Notes under the pieces: model-generated
Databases searched by the model: none
What the model was told of the DNA's origin: nothing
What the model saw: only the letters and a program-made list of their open reading frames with translations
Assembly: GCA_903952785.1 (NCBI GenBank)
Contig: CAJBHC010000071.1
Span: 1 to 7,322 of the forward strand
Length of the DNA: 7,322 nt
Source of the DNA: an uncultured bacterium
GTDB taxonomy: Bacteria > Patescibacteriota > Minisyncoccia > Phycocordibacterales > CAIZLB01
Direction of reading: 5' to 3'
Position numbers and translations under genes: made by a program
Part shown: piece by piece, positions 1 to 5,551 of the stretch
How the letters are laid out: each line of letters starts with the position of its first letter
Numbering within the stretch: the stretch's first letter is position 1

Positions 1-42
1 CTCCACAACTTAATAATTGGGGATAACTTTTTCTGGCGATAA
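1..42 (+). CDS. Possible 3' end of an unidentified convergent gene (partial)
   Basis: Plus-strand frame 1 is open from the window edge and ends at a TAA at 40-42, reading LHNLIIGDNFFWR. The other two plus frames are closed within the first 30 bases. The stop codon lies directly on the left arm of the terminator hairpin at 41-74, which is where the end of a convergent gene would be expected. Thirteen residues are too few to name a family, and an open frame this short can occur by chance. The placement next to a terminator that works in both directions is the main support. Confidence 0.3.
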   Translation, partial: LHNLIIGDNFFWR

Positions 43-74
43 AAAAGAGTGGGATTGATGTCTCACTCTTTTTT
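41..74. terminator. Bidirectional rho-independent terminator downstream of secY
   Basis: Bases 41-54 (aaaaaagagtggga) pair with 61-74 (tctcactctttttt) around a 6-base loop at 55-60. The stem is 14 bp, with one G-U wobble when read as plus-strand RNA and one A-C mismatch when read as minus-strand RNA. Because the outer six pairs are A-T, each strand ends in a U run, so the element can stop transcripts from both sides. It starts 31 bases beyond the secY stop codon and marks the likely end of the ribosomal protein operon. It would also serve a convergent plus-strand gene ending at 42. Confidence 0.85.
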
Positions 75-105
75 ATGAATTTAATTAATCAAATTAGTAC
101 ATCCT

Positions 106-1380
106 TTAATACTCCCTCATCGCCAACTGTGCATCTACCTTCTTGATTATATCAATAACAACCTGCACAACAATCAAAAGCGATGTTCCTCCAATTGTTA
201 AAATCTGAATTGAGGTAATAGCTTGAAGTACAGGTGGCAAAACAGCAATCAAACCTAGAAACAATGCCCCCACAAGAGTAAGTCTGCTAACCATCTTTGC
301 AAGGTGATCTGTTGTAGGGTCTCCTGGTCTAACACCGGGAATAAACGCTCCACCTTTTTGCAAATTCTCAGAAATTGATTTTGGATCAAAAGTAACAGCA
401 GTGTAAAAGTATGTGAAGAAGAATACCAAAATAAAATATAGAGCTGAATAAATCCAAGGATTTTGCATAAGTGACGCCAAAACACTTGAAGCACTAGCGA
501 TCATTGGATTACCAAGATAAGCAAGCATATTGAACACCATCTGAGGAAGCAATAGGATAGATAAAGCGAAGATTATTGGAATAACTCCAGCTTGATTTAA
601 TCTAAATGGAAGATACGTTGATGACCCACCATAAATCTTTCCACCCCTAACTTGTTTTGCATAGGTTACAGGAACAGGCCGCTCAGCTTCCGTCATAAAG
701 ACAACCCCTATAATTGAAGCTAGACCAATCAAGAACATTATCGCAAACAGTGGTATTTGAGAAGCGTCAGTATAGATATATTGTAATTGTCCAAACGCTT
801 GTGGGATACTTGCAACGATTCCAGCAAAGATAATCAATGAAACTCCGTTTCCAATACCGAACTCTGAAACCAATTCACCAATCCACATAAGAATCATGGA
901 ACCAGCCAAAATTATAGCTACGTTTGCAATCAAACTAAGACCACCAAGCTGACCTACAATTCCCTCTTTTTGTAGAAGTGCTAAGAATCCAAAGCCTTCA
1001 ATAACAGCCAATGGAACTGTTAATACTCTAGTATAAAAACTAAACTTCTTTCTTCCAACATCACCACTCTCTGAAATCATAGCCTTCATTCTAGGGGACA
1101 TCATCGTACTCAATTGCATTATAATTGACGATGTAATGTAAGGACTAACTCCAAGCATTGCAATAGAGAGAGTTGCAAGACCTCCTCCTGAAAACATACT
1201 CAAAAGGCCAAAAAACTGATTATTATTTAAAAACTGATCCAACATTACTTGATCTACTCCAGGAATTGGAATATTGGCAAGTAATCTGAATGCGACAAGC
1301 GCACCTAAAACAAAAAGAATTTTGTTGCGTAGACTTTTGTCGGTAAGGATATGCTTAAGTTTTTGAAGAAATTTGTCCAT
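106..1380 (-). CDS. secY: Protein translocase subunit SecY
   Basis: SecY forms the protein-conducting channel of the inner membrane and works with SecE and SecG, the SecA motor and the ribosome. The 424-residue product has the usual family length and is hydrophobic throughout, as expected for ten membrane helices. Diagnostic stretches are ANIPIPGVD (35-43), the plug and TM2 region around FSGGGLATLSIAMLGVSPYI (63-82), GIGNGVSLIIFAGI (175-188), STYLPFRLNQAGVIPIIFA (254-272), GGAFIPGVRPGD (343-354) and GGTSLLIVVQV (397-407), ending in AQLAMREY. Arg351 in the RPG motif matches the cytoplasmic C5 loop arginine important for SecA and ribosome contact in E. coli (Arg357). The ATG at 1378-1380 gives the canonical cytoplasmic N-terminus. 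No Shine-Dalgarno sequence is visible. A 94 bp gap separates it from rplO and a terminator follows, so adk, map, infA and rpsM, common downstream partners, are not attached here. Confidence 0.98.
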   Translation of the reverse strand: MDKFLQKLKHILTDKSLRNKILFVLGALVAFRLLANIPIPGVDQVMLDQFLNNNQFFGLLSMFSGGGLATLSIAMLGVSPYITSSIIMQLSTMMSPRMKAMISESGDVGRKKFSFYTRVLTVPLAVIEGFGFLALLQKEGIVGQLGGLSLIANVAIILAGSMILMWIGELVSEFGIGNGVSLIIFAGIVASIPQAFGQLQYIYTDASQIPLFAIMFLIGLASIIGVVFMTEAERPVPVTYAKQVRGGKIYGGSSTYLPFRLNQAGVIPIIFALSILLLPQMVFNMLAYLGNPMIASASSVLASLMQNPWIYSALYFILVFFFTYFYTAVTFDPKSISENLQKGGAFIPGVRPGDPTTDHLAKMVSRLTLVGALFLGLIAVLPPVLQAITSIQILTIGGTSLLIVVQVVIDIIKKVDAQLAMREY

Positions 1381-1387
1381 ATTTTTT

Positions 1388-1401
1388 GGTCAAAGCTGAC
1401 C
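1388..1401 (-). promoter_or_regulatory. Small hairpin just upstream of the secY start
   Basis: On the minus strand the sequence ggtca-gctt-tgacc forms a perfect 5 bp stem with a 4-base loop. It ends 7 nt before the secY ATG and is followed by aaaaaat. It sits where a ribosome binding site would normally be, and no purine-rich Shine-Dalgarno sequence is present. It could influence ribosome access or mRNA stability, but a stem this short can arise by chance. Confidence 0.25.
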
Positions 1402-1402
1402 G

Positions 1403-1432
1403 ATTATTACAATAAATTAACTGAAATTTGAA
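1403..1432 (-). promoter_or_regulatory. Weak candidate promoter for secY
   Basis: In the 94 bp rplO-secY gap, the minus strand carries TTCAAA (plus 1427-1432; four of six matches to TTGACA), an 18-base spacer, and AATAAT (plus 1403-1408; five of six matches to TATAAT) preceded by TGT, an extended -10 element. The predicted start would fall about 15-17 bases before the secY ATG. The region is very AT-rich, so such matches are expected by chance. The length of the gap compared with the rest of the operon is the only independent support. Confidence 0.2.
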
Positions 1433-1474
1433 ATAAAAGTGAACCCTAAAGACAAATCTACTTAAGAAGCAGTC

Positions 1475-1915
1475 TTACTTTATTGATCCACCAGCCTTCT
1501 CAATTACAGATGTTGCGGAAGCAGAAACTTTACAATCTATTACGTTTACGCCAGGAATAGATTCTTCTGTTTTACCCAAAATCTTTATTTTAGGAAGACG
1601 TCCTTTATAAACTGAAATGATGCCCTTCTCAGCTAGTGTAAGCGGAGAAACTTTCTCTCCCGCTTTGAAAGCAACCAATTTTGTTATATCAACAATTGTT
1701 GGCTTAACTTGAATAGACTTATTGGTGTTTTTACCAAGTCCTCGGAGCTTTGGAATTCTTTTGATAGTATCTCGGAGTTCTGGTCTGATTTTTCTACCAG
1801 CACGAGCTCCTTGACCTTTTGTTCCACGTCCAGAAGTTTTACCACGCTTTCCACCACGTCCAACCTGGACTGATTTTGCTCTTTTTGTCTTTGATTTTAC
1901 GTTATGTAATTGCAT
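1475..1915 (-). CDS. rplO: 50S ribosomal protein L15 (uL15)
   Basis: L15 is a late-assembling large-subunit protein with a long basic N-terminal extension threading through 23S rRNA. The 146-residue product begins MQLHNVKS and carries the Gly/Arg/Lys-rich rRNA-binding segment VGRGGKRGKTSGRGTKGQGARAG (residues 18-40, quoted here as the span whose key part is GKTSGRGTKGQ). The globular C-terminus has the expected alternating beta-alpha pattern up to EKAGGSIK. The usual bacterial FEGGQ-MPL-RRLPK segment is replaced at 42-59 by a version reading PELRDTIKRIPKLRG, which keeps only the R-(I/L)-PK core. The ATG at 1913-1915 leaves 25 bp after rpsE. That space is too small for rpmD, which normally lies between these two genes. 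No Shine-Dalgarno sequence is visible. Confidence 0.96.
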   Translation of the reverse strand: MQLHNVKSKTKRAKSVQVGRGGKRGKTSGRGTKGQGARAGRKIRPELRDTIKRIPKLRGLGKNTNKSIQVKPTIVDITKLVAFKAGEKVSPLTLAEKGIISVYKGRLPKIKILGKTEESIPGVNVIDCKVSASATSVIEKAGGSIK

Positions 1916-1940
1916 GATAGTCTAATTATAATCTAATTTA

Positions 1941-2702
1941 TTAATTTGCTGAAGCGCTGTTTACCAAAGTCTCATTATTACCCAACACTCTCTTTCCTTT
2001 TTTAAATGAGGAGAGAGCAGCTATGGCAGCTTGTGCATTATTAAGCTTATTTTTTGTTCCTGAACGAAGCTTTGCGTTTATATCTGTAATACCAGCTAAA
2101 ACAACAACGTCACGAACAGATGAACCTGCTACAACCCCCTTTCCTAGAGCTGGCTTCATCTCAACTCTAGCACTGCAGTACTTAGAAGCAACTGCATGAG
2201 GAATACTTCCTGTCTTTGTTAGAGGAACAGTTATTAGGTTATTCTTTGCATCTCTAACAGCTTTTTCAACTGCGAGTGATGTATCAGTTCCCTTTCCAGT
2301 TCCAACACCAACCTTACCTTTTCTATCACCAATAACAACGGCTACAGCAAAACTGAAACGTCTTCCTCCAGCTGATACTCTAGTAACACGTCTGATATCT
2401 ATCATTTTTTGATCAAACTCAGGCTTTGCTCTAGGCTCTCTTCTTGGTCCTCCACGTCTATCTGGTCCTCCACGTCCGCGAGAAGCACCTCCCGGTCCTC
2501 CTGGGCCACGTGATCCTCCTCTTGGTCCACCCCTGAATCCACCCCTGTTATCAAATGGCCCAGCAGCTTGAGTTGAAGCGTGTGAAGCATGTGTTGGAGC
2601 AACTGGTGCCGCCTCTGCAGTGACCTCAGAAGCTGATTCTACAGCTGTGTCCTCTGCTACAGTCTCTTCTACTATTGTGTTGTTTGTAAGTGTATCGTTC
2701 AT
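1941..2702 (-). CDS. rpsE: 30S ribosomal protein S5 (uS5) with long acidic/RGG-rich N-terminal extension
   Basis: S5 sits on the small subunit near the mRNA entry site and helps decoding fidelity and mRNA unwinding. The conserved core lies at about 98-235: IDIRRVTRVSAGGRRFSF, then VVIGDRKGKVGVGTGKG (double-stranded RNA-binding type fold), SIPHAV, and a C-terminal domain with GVVAGSSVRDVVVLAGI and NNAQAAIAAL. At 253 residues it is about 85-90 longer than typical S5. Residues 1-45 are acidic and Ala/Thr/Val-rich. Residues 51-92 are Gly/Arg/Pro-rich with five RGG tripeptides (at 53, 57, 61, 77 and 83). The start at 2700-2702 lies only 6 bp after the rplR stop, matching the tight spacing of the operon. 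The internal Met100 would leave an unexplained 300 bp gap, so the long form is preferred. The role of the extension is unknown. Confidence 0.96.
   Translation of the reverse strand: MNDTLTNNTIVEETVAEDTAVESASEVTAEAAPVAPTHASHASTQAAGPFDNRGGFRGGPRGGSRGPGGPGGASRGRGGPDRRGGPRREPRAKPEFDQKMIDIRRVTRVSAGGRRFSFAVAVVIGDRKGKVGVGTGKGTDTSLAVEKAVRDAKNNLITVPLTKTGSIPHAVASKYCSARVEMKPALGKGVVAGSSVRDVVVLAGITDINAKLRSGTKNKLNNAQAAIAALSSFKKGKRVLGNNETLVNSASAN
2445..2476 (-). repeat. Short direct repeat inside the RGG-coding part of rpsE
   Basis: The 14-base sequence tggtcctccacgtc (plus strand) occurs exactly at 2445-2458 and again at 2463-2476, 18 bases apart, which preserves the reading frame (six codons). Related ggtcctcc and gatcctcc units continue to about 2525. 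This segment is visibly richer in G+C than its surroundings. It encodes the Arg/Gly/Pro-rich stretch of S5, so it may have grown by in-frame slippage or duplication, a process that would also explain length variation among relatives. Confidence 0.6.
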
Positions 2703-2708
2703 AATTTA

Positions 2709-3068
2709 TTAAAATTCTAATCCGCCTTGACGTGCACCGTCTGCTAATGCGCGAATACGTCCTGTGTAATTAAATCCTCCTCTATCAAAAACAACCTTTG
2801 TAACGCCAGCTGATTTTGCAAGTTTTGCAACTTCAATACCAACGTTCATTGAAGATTCTGTCTTTGTTCCCTTCTTTTCTCCTTTCTTGGTCTTAAGTGA
2901 AGAAGCTGCGGCCAATGTCTTACCAGTCTCATCATTAATTATCTGCGCGTATATAAACGCGTTTGATTTAAATACAGATAAACGAGGACGCGCACTGGTT
3001 CCTATAACCTTTGAGCGAATTCGCTTTCTTCTTCTGTCTCTTGTTGATGATACTATGTTAGTTTTCAT
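2709..3068 (-). CDS. rplR: 50S ribosomal protein L18 (uL18)
   Basis: L18 binds 5S rRNA with L5 and helps place it in the central protuberance of the large subunit. The 119-residue product has the normal length. It has a basic N-terminus (RDRRRKRIRSKV, residues 10-21), the family signature RPRLSVFKSNAFIYAQII (27-44), the lysine-rich loop after ASSLKT, and the closing motif VVFDRGGFNYTGRIRALADGARQGGLEF (C-terminal, key residues D94-R95-G96-G97 and the GRI/ADGAR segment). The ATG at 3066-3068 follows the rplF stop by 20 bp. The upstream bases are A/T-rich and contain no Shine-Dalgarno sequence. Rpl5, S14, S8, L6, L18, S5 order is the classical spc arrangement. Confidence 0.97.
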   Translation of the reverse strand: MKTNIVSSTRDRRRKRIRSKVIGTSARPRLSVFKSNAFIYAQIINDETGKTLAAASSLKTKKGEKKGTKTESSMNVGIEVAKLAKSAGVTKVVFDRGGFNYTGRIRALADGARQGGLEF

Positions 3069-3088
3069 GGCTTTTTTATAATTTAACT

Positions 3089-3622
3089 TTATGCAGCTTT
3101 CTTACCTTGTTTTCTCTTAATTATTTCTCCTTCATATCTGAATCCCTTACCCTTATAAGGCTCAGGCTTCTTCAATGATCTAACTTGTGAAGCAAGTTGA
3201 TTAACTGCCTCCTTATCACATCCAGTGAAAAGGACTTGTCCTTTTTCTGATGTAACAGTTACTCCTTTTGGAATTGAAACTTGGATTGGGTGAGAAAAAC
3301 CTAGGTTTAGATTTATCTTATCTCCTGCAACCTCTGCTTTGAATCCGATACCTTCAAGTAGTAACTTCTTTGTGAATTGCTCTGTTACTCCCTTAACCAT
3401 ATTCTTAAGGTGAGAACCATATGTTCCCCACAAAGCTCTAGCTTGTAGATCATGTTTAAGTGGAATTACAGTTGCAGTTCCGTTTTCTACCTTAATATCA
3501 AACCCTGGTCTGATTTCTCTACTCAACTCTCCCTTTGGACCTTTTACGGTAAGAACATAATCCTTAAAGATTACTTCAGTTCCTGACGGGATATTTATTA
3601 TTTGTTTTCCTATTCTTGACAT
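3089..3622 (-). CDS. rplF: 50S ribosomal protein L6 (uL6)
   Basis: L6 lies near the sarcin-ricin loop and the base of the L7/L12 stalk, where elongation factors bind. The 177-residue product has the usual length and two tandem L6 folds. The first starts MSRIGKQIINIPSG and includes VKGPKGELSREI (27-38). The second includes LLLEGIGFKAEV and LNLGFSHPIQVSIPKGV. The C-terminal signature is SLKKPEPYKGKGFRYEGE followed by a basic tail, KRKQGKKAA. The ATG at 3620-3622 is 10 bp after the rpsH stop, which suggests translational coupling. The leader is ttttaataat with no Shine-Dalgarno sequence. No unusual insertions were noticed. Confidence 0.97.
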   Translation of the reverse strand: MSRIGKQIINIPSGTEVIFKDYVLTVKGPKGELSREIRPGFDIKVENGTATVIPLKHDLQARALWGTYGSHLKNMVKGVTEQFTKKLLLEGIGFKAEVAGDKINLNLGFSHPIQVSIPKGVTVTSEKGQVLFTGCDKEAVNQLASQVRSLKKPEPYKGKGFRYEGEIIKRKQGKKAA

Positions 3623-3632
3623 ATTATTAAAA

Positions 3633-4022
3633 TTACCAAATCTTAAACAAAACTTCTCCTCCGACCTTTGCTTTCTTAGCTTCTTTATCTGTCATAATAC
3701 CATTTGGAGTTGTAAGTATTAGAGCACCATATCCATTAAGAACTGATTTAAGCTCTTTAGCCTTTGTATAAGTTCTACGTGACTGCTTAGAGATTTGCTC
3801 TACCCCCTCAATTCTTGGCTTACCATCTACGTAAATCAATTCAATTTCAAGAGTTTTTATAACTTTCTTTCCTTTCTTGGCAAAGTCTTTAATAAAACCC
3901 TCTCTCTTAAGAACAGCGAGCACTGACTCTTTCAATTTTGAATAAGGAAGAGTGGTTGTAGCTTTTCTAGCTACATTCGCGTTTTTAATGTTTATTATTA
4001 TTTGTGATATTGGATCTACCAT
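3633..4022 (-). CDS. rpsH: 30S ribosomal protein S8 (uS8)
   Basis: S8 is a primary binder of the central domain of 16S rRNA (helix 21) and in E. coli also represses the spc operon by binding its own mRNA. The 129-residue product starts MVDPISQIIINIKNANVARK, shows YSKLKESVLAVLKREGFI, and has the expected C-terminal segment with GYGALILTTPNGIMTDKEA and GGEVLFKIW. The usual STSKG-type loop reads TTPNG here. The ATG at 4020-4022 overlaps the rpsZ stop in the sequence ATGGTAG, a 7-base overlap and the only one in this operon, so its translation is probably coupled to rpsZ. An AGGA lies 14 bases upstream, which is too far for a standard Shine-Dalgarno. Confidence 0.97.
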   Translation of the reverse strand: MVDPISQIIINIKNANVARKATTTLPYSKLKESVLAVLKREGFIKDFAKKGKKVIKTLEIELIYVDGKPRIEGVEQISKQSRRTYTKAKELKSVLNGYGALILTTPNGIMTDKEAKKAKVGGEVLFKIW

Positions 4023-4201
4023 GATGATTTTGTTATTCCTGGGATTCTACCCTCATTTGCTGCCTCTCTAAAGCAGATACGGCACATACCGAAATCTCGC
4101 ATATAACCGTGAACACGACCGCATCTGAAACAGCGTCTCACAATACGTGTTGAGAACTTTGGTTTTTTTAGCGATCTTACGAATGTTGATGTTTTTGCCA
4201 T
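4016..4201 (-). CDS. rpsZ: 30S ribosomal protein S14, zinc-binding type Z (uS14)
   Basis: S14 sits in the head of the small subunit next to S3 and S10 and is needed for late 30S assembly. At 61 residues this is the short zinc-containing form. Cys24 and Cys27 (CFRC) with Cys40 and Cys43 (CRIC) form the C-x2-C/C-x2-C zinc site. The motif continues as CFREAANEGRIPGITKSSW, with the SW C-terminus typical of the family. The start at 4199-4201 follows a 48 bp gap after rplE, the longest within the ribosomal part of the operon. That gap holds a candidate promoter (4218-4246). The gene ends with TAG inside the rpsH start. Confidence 0.98.
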   Translation of the reverse strand: MAKTSTFVRSLKKPKFSTRIVRRCFRCGRVHGYMRDFGMCRICFREAANEGRIPGITKSSW

Positions 4202-4217
4202 ATCTTTGTGTTTTTGA

Positions 4218-4246
4218 ATCCTAGCAGTTTAATGCCTTAAAGTCAA
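4218..4246 (-). promoter_or_regulatory. Candidate internal extended -10 promoter before rpsZ
   Basis: On the minus strand TTGACT (plus 4241-4246; five of six matches to the -35 consensus) is followed by an optimal 17-base spacer and TAGGAT (plus 4218-4223; four of six to the -10 consensus). TGC immediately precedes the -10 box, an extended -10 motif. A start 6-7 bases downstream would fall near 4211-4212, giving a leader of only about 10 bases before the rpsZ ATG. The match is better than any other intergenic site in the window. It is inferred from a bacterial sigma-70 consensus and has no experimental support. Confidence 0.4.
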
Positions 4247-4249
4247 CGT

Positions 4250-4801
4250 TTATTTAACGTCCTCTTTTCTAAACAAGAAACCTAAATACTCCATTAATGC
4301 TTTGACCTCGGCCTTGGTCTTAGCTGTTGTAACTAAAGTCACAGCAAACCCGAAAACATCCTTCAATTCCTCGTCAGATGTCTCTGGGAACACTGTGTGC
4401 TCCTTAATTCCAAGAGTATAATTACCCATAGAATCAACTGCACTCAACTTTATACCTCTAAAGTCTCTAGTACGAGGAAGAGCAACATTTACAAGCTTTT
4501 CTATGAAACTCCACATTCTTTCTCCCCTTAGAGTTGATTGCCATCCAACAACATCCCCTTGTCTAACCTTAAATGAGGCAACTGACTTCTTTGCAGCAGT
4601 TTGGGTTGCCTTTTGGCCTGCAATCTTTGTTAGACGATCTCCAATTAGTTCTTTCTTCTTTGGGTCCTTAATTGATCCAGAAGTTGCAGAAAGAACAACC
4701 TTCAATATCTTTGGAGCTTGAAGCTTGTTTGTGTATCCAAATTCAGCCTTTAGGGCTTCATATGTTTTTGTTCCTTTTTCTTTTACTGTTTGGTGTTTCA
4801 T
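4250..4801 (-). CDS. rplE: 50S ribosomal protein L5 (uL5)
   Basis: L5 binds 5S rRNA in the central protuberance and contacts the P-site tRNA elbow. The 183-residue product is close to the typical length of about 180. Family motifs are ITGQKA-type KIAGQKATQTAAKKSVASF (59-77), the VRQGDVVGWQSTLRGERM segment, ALPRTRDFRGIK, MGNYTLGIKEHTVFPE and a final VTTAKTKAEVKALMEYLGF. The usual early MGVGE-type segment reads SATSGSI, and the IDYDK element after FPE is replaced by TSDEEL. These changes suggest a divergent lineage rather than a broken gene. The ATG at 4799-4801 follows rplX by 30 bp. A purine stretch, aaagaaa, lies 5 bases upstream but is not a convincing Shine-Dalgarno. No S8-type operator fold is evident at its start. 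Confidence 0.97.
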   Translation of the reverse strand: MKHQTVKEKGTKTYEALKAEFGYTNKLQAPKILKVVLSATSGSIKDPKKKELIGDRLTKIAGQKATQTAAKKSVASFKVRQGDVVGWQSTLRGERMWSFIEKLVNVALPRTRDFRGIKLSAVDSMGNYTLGIKEHTVFPETSDEELKDVFGFAVTLVTTAKTKAEVKALMEYLGFLFRKEDVK

Positions 4802-4831
4802 AAATTTTCTTTAATAAATTAACTATTAGGC

Positions 4832-5131
4832 TTATATTGCCTTTCCTGTCTTACTATCAACTCTAACCTTCTTGCCTCCTATAACCTTACTAGCAATACG
4901 TGAGGGCTTTCCATCTACAACAATTGCAACGTTTGAAACATGAAGAGGCATGGAGACATCAACAATTTGTCCTTTTTCACCTTGTCTTCTTGCCTTTCTG
5001 TGCTTCTTAAGAAGGTTTAAACCTTCAACAACAACTTTAGATTCAGTAGGAATAGCTCTGGTAACTTTACCAGTCTTACCCTTATCTTTTCCTGCTATCA
5101 CTATTATTTTGTCTCCTTTCTTGATTTTCAT
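4832..5131 (-). CDS. rplX: 50S ribosomal protein L24 (uL24)
   Basis: L24 is an assembly initiator that binds the 5' domain of 23S rRNA near the exit tunnel. The sequence MKIKKGDKIIVIAGKDKG is the classic L24 start with its KOW motif (about residues 3-30). VVVEGLNLLKKHRKA and a C-terminal basic region, GGKKVRVDSKTG, follow. The open frame extends seven codons further upstream to a TTG at 5150-5152, but the ATG at 5129-5131 gives exactly the family N-terminus. I therefore call a 99-residue protein. With this start the gap after rplN is 41 bp, A/T-rich and without a Shine-Dalgarno sequence. Confidence 0.95.
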   Translation of the reverse strand: MKIKKGDKIIVIAGKDKGKTGKVTRAIPTESKVVVEGLNLLKKHRKARRQGEKGQIVDVSMPLHVSNVAIVVDGKPSRIASKVIGGKKVRVDSKTGKAI

Positions 5132-5172
5132 GTTTTTAAATTTATGTTGCAATTGTTAATAATTTTTACGAT

Positions 5173-5541
5173 CTATACAACCTCTGATGCCAAAGAAACA
5201 ATCTTTTGATATTTCAAAGCAAGTTCTCTTGGGATAGGACCGAATACTCTACCACCAATTGGCTCACCCTTTGTCTTATCGATAAGAACAACCGCATTCT
5301 CATCAAATCTAACATAAGAACCATCGGCCCTTCTGAAGGCCTTCTTTTGTCGAACAACAACAGCGCGATGAATGTCCTTTTTCTTTACAGTCTTTCTTGG
5401 CTCTGCCTTTTGAACTGAAATTATCACTACTTCTCCAATCTCTGCATATCTCTTTTTTGAAGAACCAGTAACTTTGAACACCCGGCCTATTTTTGCTCCA
5501 GTGTTATCTGCTATTGATACTATTGAACGTGGTTGTAACAT
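5173..5541 (-). CDS. rplN: 50S ribosomal protein L14 (uL14)
   Basis: L14 lies at the subunit interface, forms bridges to 16S rRNA, and is the binding site of the silencing factor RsfS. The 122-residue product has the exact family length. It shows the signatures MLQPRSIVSIADNTGAKIG at the N-terminus, RYAEIGEVVIISVQKA, RAVVVRQKKAFRRADGSYVRF (75-95 region, key RRADGSYVRFDENA) and GGRVFGPIPRELA near the C-terminus. It is the most conventional protein in the window. It begins 10 bp after the rpsQ stop, implying translational coupling, and ends with TAG, one of two in the window. Confidence 0.98.
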   Translation of the reverse strand: MLQPRSIVSIADNTGAKIGRVFKVTGSSKKRYAEIGEVVIISVQKAEPRKTVKKKDIHRAVVVRQKKAFRRADGSYVRFDENAVVLIDKTKGEPIGGRVFGPIPRELALKYQKIVSLASEVV

Positions 5542-5551
5542 ATTGGTAAAA

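Noticed and set aside
1441..1474. Possible terminator after rplO
   Set aside because: The stem is short, contains a wobble and is followed by an interrupted U-poor sequence, so it does not look like a rho-independent terminator.
2440..2545. Clustered short repeats considered as a CRISPR or mobile-element remnant
   Set aside because: The units are irregular, in frame and fully explained by Arg/Gly/Pro codons within rpsE.
2402..2602. Open minus-strand frame inside rpsE
   Set aside because: It lies in an alternative frame of the low-complexity RGG-coding segment and is a by-product of repetitive, stop-poor sequence; no start signal or family resemblance.
4802..4831. Possible S8 operator at the rplX-rplE junction, as in the E. 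coli spc operon
   Set aside because: Only a weak ttaa/ttaa pairing is present; nothing resembles the S8-binding helix with its internal loop.
5132..5152. Longer rplX starting at TTG (5150-5152), adding seven residues
   Set aside because: The ATG at 5129-5131 gives MKIKKGDK, the exact family N-terminus; the extra residues have no family match and the TTG has no Shine-Dalgarno support.
4503..5418. Plus-strand open frames antisense to rplE, rplX and rplN
   Set aside because: They are short shadows of conserved minus-strand genes, with no promoter, spacing or protein family support.
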